From NCBI RefSeq assembly GCF_026239675.1, contig NZ_JAPIVQ010000003.1, positions 1 to 64,000 of the forward strand: a stretch of 64,000 nucleotides of DNA, given 5' to 3'. The notes below the pieces were generated by a model. It made no database searches. It saw only the letters and a list, made by a program, of their open reading frames with translations, and was not told the DNA's origin. The position numbers and the translations under genes were made by a program. Origin of the DNA: Pedobacter sp. PLR (GTDB taxonomy: Bacteria > Bacteroidota > Bacteroidia > Sphingobacteriales > Sphingobacteriaceae). Positions 60,468-64,000 of the stretch are shown here, one piece after another (within the stretch, counting starts at the first letter, position 1; every line of letters starts with the position of its first letter).

Positions 60468-62057
60468 TTATGAAGCAAATAGAACCGTAAACTGGTGGTC
60501 CAATGGTTTGAAAGTTAAAATCAGGGAATCGATGAAATCGTCGCCATAGGCTACATATAGAGGTGCGATATTGAGCACCCGTTCCTGTAATACCCCTGTA
60601 GGGAAAAGTTTCCCTTTTAAATTGTCAATTTGTGATAAGGAAGTATCATGCTTGCGCTTTTCGGCTCTAAGCATTTTCTTCTCTAAATTAACAATCAGTT
60701 TTAAAGCCTTAGTCTTAGCGGCATCAGCCGATTGAGAAAGGGTTTTGTCGATCTTGTAAGCATTAAGCTTGATCTGATCAAATATCGCACTTAAGGTGCG
60801 TTGTTCATCGCCTAAGGTCAGCTGTAAATTGACATGTGCTTTGATCCAGTCATTTTTAAGTGTTTCTGTTTTTTTAAAGAGGTCTTTATGACTAATACCG
60901 AGAATTTGCATTTTCAGCTCAGAACGTTTGTCGATTACTAAAGCCGAGTTTCTAAGCAACAAAATAGGGAAATCAATCTTGTAATAGTCGAAATTTGCTT
61001 TTAACTGCAACCAGTATGTCAGCTCTGCACCACCACCAATGTAGGCGAGGTTTGGCAGGATCACCTCCTGATAAACCGGGCGCATCACTACATTCGGACT
61101 AAAACGCTCCGGAAAATCACTGATTTCCTGTTTCAATTCGGCCCCGGTAAACTGAATCGAGGTATTCATGACCTTATAAACCTTGTCCTCTTCTACAATG
61201 CGCTCCCTCAATTGGTCTGTCATGTAAAAGAAGTTGATTTCTCTTGGGTTTACCTGAGTTTTATAGCCCTTAGCCTCCAACGCGGCATTACTCTCAGAAA
61301 TATGTTCAAAGCTATGCTGACCAATAATATCTGCCTCAATAACAGGCGCAAATTCCTTTTTGAACTCCCGCTCATCGGCATCTACGCATACCAATCCATA
61401 CTTCCCAAACAAGCCATTTACCAGTTCCCTGGTGGCATCAGAAAGTTTTTCATGTCGTTCATATGCCTTTTCTACCAGGGCAGCCAACTGCAAGCCATTC
61501 TCCGTAATGCCGAGGTAGCCTTTATAAGATAATAAGGTTTCTGTGATGTCTTTGGTGCTTAATCTTCCGGTAGCCCCGGCTGCTTTTTTATTCCAGCTTA
61601 GCTTTTTATCCTCGATTTTCACATGGTTGATCTCTTCAAAATCATGGTCTTCGGTAGCCATCCAATACACAGGCACAAAGTTTTCATTCGGAAACTTCTC
61701 CTTTAACTCTTTTGCAAGGTTAATAGCAGTTACGATCTTATAAATGAAATAAAGTGGTCCGGTAAAGATATTAAGCTGATGACCGGTCGTAATGGTAAAA
61801 GTCCGGTCATCAGCTAAAAGATGTATATTTTGGTCCACTAAAGAGGGAGCCTTAATGGTAGCATATTGCTTTTTGAGGATCCGGGTCAGTATAGACCTGT
61901 TTCCTTTAAAACTGCGGTTTTCGATGGCTTTAGCAAAGCCTTCAAAGTCCGGTGTGTACTTATAAAAAGCACTTAACTGATCCTTTCCGTCGATGTAATC
62001 CAGTACAGCGGTGGAGAAGGCATTGGTTTCCTGGTAAGAGATGTATCTGGCCTGCAT
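60468..62057 (-). CDS. bshC: Bacillithiol biosynthesis cysteine-adding enzyme BshC
   Basis: Last step of bacillithiol synthesis: joins cysteine to glucosaminyl-malate. The 529-residue protein matches the family in length and motifs: ITTGHQLNIFTGPLYFIYKI near 92-112, VYWMATEDHDFEEINHV near 130-147, VNPREINFFYMTD near 270, and GGAELTYWLQLK near 335. bshA and bshB are not in the window. This implies the organism uses bacillithiol as its main low-molecular-weight thiol, as known for many Bacteroidota. A -7 box sits 5 nt before the ATG. Confidence 0.95.
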   Translation of the reverse strand: MQARYISYQETNAFSTAVLDYIDGKDQLSAFYKYTPDFEGFAKAIENRSFKGNRSILTRILKKQYATIKAPSLVDQNIHLLADDRTFTITTGHQLNIFTGPLYFIYKIVTAINLAKELKEKFPNENFVPVYWMATEDHDFEEINHVKIEDKKLSWNKKAAGATGRLSTKDITETLLSYKGYLGITENGLQLAALVEKAYERHEKLSDATRELVNGLFGKYGLVCVDADEREFKKEFAPVIEADIIGQHSFEHISESNAALEAKGYKTQVNPREINFFYMTDQLRERIVEEDKVYKVMNTSIQFTGAELKQEISDFPERFSPNVVMRPVYQEVILPNLAYIGGGAELTYWLQLKANFDYYKIDFPILLLRNSALVIDKRSELKMQILGISHKDLFKKTETLKNDWIKAHVNLQLTLGDEQRTLSAIFDQIKLNAYKIDKTLSQSADAAKTKALKLIVNLEKKMLRAEKRKHDTSLSQIDNLKGKLFPTGVLQERVLNIAPLYVAYGDDFIDSLILTFKPLDHQFTVLFAS

Positions 62058-62062
62058 TGCTA

Positions 62063-62070
62063 CGAATTTA
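62063..62070 (-). promoter_or_regulatory. -7 element abutting bshC
   Basis: Minus-strand TAAATTCG (TAnnTTCG variant) followed by 5 nt and the bshC ATG. A start here would yield a leaderless or nearly leaderless mRNA. Confidence 0.4.
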
Positions 62071-62103
62071 AGTTAATAAACCAGAAGTCAATACATCACA
62101 AAT

Positions 62104-63438
62104 TTATTTTACAATTTGTCCATATAGATCGAAATCCTCAGCTCTGTCAATCTTCACATTTACGAAGCTTCCATTGGCTGCATAACCTGTTGTAGCATCA
62201 ATTAAAACCTCATTATCAACCTCTGGAGAGTCAAATTCAGTTCTTCCGATGAAGAAATCACCTTCTTTTCTATCTACCAGTACTTTATAAGTATGACCGA
62301 TTTTTTCCTGGTTAATCTCATAAGAGATCCCTTGTTGTAATTCCATAATGGCATCAACACGTTCCTGTTTTACTTCCGCAGGTACATCGTCAACTAAATC
62401 ATGGGCATGAGTTTTTTCTTCATGAGAATAAGTGAAACAACCTAATCTGTCGAATTTAGTTTCTTCAACCCAGCTCATCATCTCTTCGAAATCAGCTTCT
62501 GTTTCACCAGGGTAACCACAAATTAAAGTAGTACGCATAGCGATATTAGGCACTTTATCTCTGATCTGATTAACGATATCAATCGTCTTTTGTTTCGTAA
62601 TACCACGACGCATAGATTTCAACATGTTATCAGTGATGTGCTGTAAAGGCATATCCAGATATTTACAGATGTTATCACGTTCGTTCATCGCATCCAGAAT
62701 CTCCATCGGGAAACCGGAAGGATAAGCGTATTGTAATCTGATCCATTCAATTCCATTTACATCAGAAAGACGTCTTAACAACTCATCAAGGTTACGTTTT
62801 CCGTAAATGTCCAGGCCATAATAAGTCAGATCCTGTGCAATCAGAATTAATTCTTTTGTACCGTTAGCTGCCAGAATCTTTGCCTCATTCACCAACTCAT
62901 TCATATCTCTGGAAACGTGTTTTCCACGCATCAAAGGAATGGCACAGAAAGAGCATGGGCGGTTACAGCCTTCAGCAATTTTAAAATAAGCGTAGTGAGA
63001 AGGAGTGGTCAATAACCTTTCTCCAATCAACTCATGCTTATAATTAGCACCTAATGAATGTAAAATATTGGTCAGATCGTTGGTACCGAAGAAAGCATCC
63101 ACATTGGTGATTTCCGCTTCCAGTTCAGGCTTATATCTTTCAGATAAACAACCGGTCACAATTACTTTTGCAATTTTCCCGGCGTCTTTAAGCTCGCTGT
63201 ACTGTAAGATAGTATCAATTGATTCTTGCTTGGCATTGTCGATAAAACCGCAGGTATTGATGACTACAATATCATCTTTCCCCATTTTATCCGATTCATG
63301 GACCACATCCATGCTATTGCCACGAAGCTGACCCATCAAAACTTCTGAATCGTAAAGGTTTTTGGAACAACCCAAAGTAATTACATTGATTTTAGGTTTT
63401 TTAAGGGGAATGATTTTAGATGTGGGTTTTGTATTCAT
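62104..63438 (-). CDS. rimO: Ribosomal protein S12 methylthiotransferase RimO
   Basis: Radical SAM enzyme that adds a methylthio group to Asp89 (E. coli numbering) of ribosomal protein S12. The 444-residue product has the N-terminal UPF0004 domain with cluster ligands Cys24, Cys63 and Cys97, the radical SAM motif CNRPCSFC (Cys158, 162, 165), and a C-terminal TRAM domain (about 375-440). GTNDL and GKHVSRDMNEL favour RimO over MiaB. It lies 41 bases downstream of ftsY on the same strand. Confidence 0.95.
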   Translation of the reverse strand: MNTKPTSKIIPLKKPKINVITLGCSKNLYDSEVLMGQLRGNSMDVVHESDKMGKDDIVVINTCGFIDNAKQESIDTILQYSELKDAGKIAKVIVTGCLSERYKPELEAEITNVDAFFGTNDLTNILHSLGANYKHELIGERLLTTPSHYAYFKIAEGCNRPCSFCAIPLMRGKHVSRDMNELVNEAKILAANGTKELILIAQDLTYYGLDIYGKRNLDELLRRLSDVNGIEWIRLQYAYPSGFPMEILDAMNERDNICKYLDMPLQHITDNMLKSMRRGITKQKTIDIVNQIRDKVPNIAMRTTLICGYPGETEADFEEMMSWVEETKFDRLGCFTYSHEEKTHAHDLVDDVPAEVKQERVDAIMELQQGISYEINQEKIGHTYKVLVDRKEGDFFIGRTEFDSPEVDNEVLIDATTGYAANGSFVNVKIDRAEDFDLYGQIVK

Positions 63439-63478
63439 GATTTTTTATTTGGAGTAGAATTCTTCTGTTGAACTAAAA

Positions 63479-64000
63479 CTAGTTAAACAAGCTGTCTACA
63501 AATGCTTTTTTGTCAAATAATTGCAGGTCGTTCACGCTTTCGCCAACGCCTATATATTTTACCGGAATTTTAAACTGATCAGAGATTCCGATCACGACAC
63601 CACCTTTAGCAGTACCATCCAGTTTGGTAATGGCCAATGCATTTACGTCGGTAGCCTCTGTAAACTGTTTACATTGTTCGAAGGCATTTTGCCCTGTTGA
63701 ACCATCCAATACCAATAATATTTCATGTGGGGCAGAAGGGATTACCTTTTCCATCACATGCTTGATTTTACCCAATTCATTCATCAGGCCAATTTTGTTG
63801 TGTAAACGTCCGGCAGTATCAATGATCACTACATCTTCGCCATTGGCAACAGCAGACTGCAAAGTGTCGAAAGCCACAGAAGCAGGATCTGATCCCATTG
63901 CCTGTGCTACTACACGTACACCAACACGTTCTCCCCATAATTTGATCTGTTCAACGGCTGCGGCTCTGAAAGTATCGGCTGCGCCTAAAACTACGCTCAG
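63479..64000 (-). CDS. ftsY: Signal recognition particle receptor FtsY (partial, 3' end)
   Basis: The C-terminal 173 codons of the SRP receptor GTPase; the gene runs out of the window. The open frame continues without break from 63898 to 64000, reading GAADTFRAAAVEQIKLWGE, the G2 region of SRP GTPases. Downstream are VIIDTAGRL (G3), ITKLDGTAKGG (G4) and KYIGVGESVNDLQLF (G5). Role: docks SRP-bound ribosomes at the membrane for co-translational insertion. Confidence 0.96.
   Translation of the reverse strand: MSVVLGAADTFRAAAVEQIKLWGERVGVRVVAQAMGSDPASVAFDTLQSAVANGEDVVIIDTAGRLHNKIGLMNELGKIKHVMEKVIPSAPHEILLVLDGSTGQNAFEQCKQFTEATDVNALAITKLDGTAKGGVVIGISDQFKIPVKYIGVGESVNDLQLFDKKAFVDSLFN

Noticed and set aside
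1..64000. CRISPR arrays, insertion sequences, prophage genes, rRNA
   Set aside because: No regularly spaced identical repeats, transposase or integrase motifs, phage structural proteins or rRNA sequence were found. The 67-bp and 21-bp repeats are head-to-tail without spacers.

Overview
This window reads as chromosomal DNA of a Bacteroidota bacterium, most likely Sphingobacteriaceae and Pedobacter-like. Reasons: two SusC/SusD pairs, an outer-membrane receptor of the OMP_b-brl_3 type, BshC of bacillithiol synthesis, DUF3098 and DUF5683 proteins, the order parA-parB-DUF5683-dapB-lepB, and many start sites preceded by the Bacteroidota -7 element TAnnTTTG(C) or TAnnTTCG(C) instead of a Shine-Dalgarno site. 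No phage, insertion sequence, CRISPR array or rRNA was seen. Genus assignment is inference.

Layout. 1-3050: secreted subtilase, a tRNA-Met(CAT), and what looks like a decayed second copy of that tRNA with its promoter. 3054-6272: START-like protein, LptF/LptG permease, RibBA. 6277-13895: TamB (minus) divergent from tsaD, a small membrane protein, then recA and nth (minus). 13900-15400: sparse stretch with a 63-residue protein and an ECF sigma factor. 15643-21000: uvrA, a LysE-type exporter and a DUF2157 membrane protein that has tandem repeats before, inside and after it. 21045-28568 (minus): Kef-type antiporter, small secreted protein, ribF, YitT, truB, uppP, DUF3098, ftsX. 28909-36770: lipoprotein, CLC antiporter with CLC-F (fluoride) signatures, leuS, a GC-richer gene-free stretch, and an outer-membrane beta-barrel receptor. 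36875-39534: orphan peptide-binding lipoprotein, unknown 151-residue protein, FMN reductase. 39719-44119: parA, parB, DUF5683, dapB, lepB.

The accessory heart of the window is 44332-59334. Two paralogous modules stand in tandem, each with a ROK-family sugar-sensing repressor, a SusC porin and a SusD lipoprotein. The regulators, the susC leaders and the first ~75 SusC residues are closely alike, while the SusC barrels and SusD proteins have diverged. Neither module carries a glycoside hydrolase. The second module is followed by a membrane-anchored redoxin (CPLC) and a secreted cytochrome c fused to a copper type II, PHM-like monooxygenase domain with all expected copper ligands visible. That combination is the best candidate here for an undescribed system.

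59382-64000 (minus) holds an Ldh-family dehydrogenase, bshC, rimO and the 3' part of ftsY, which runs off the window.
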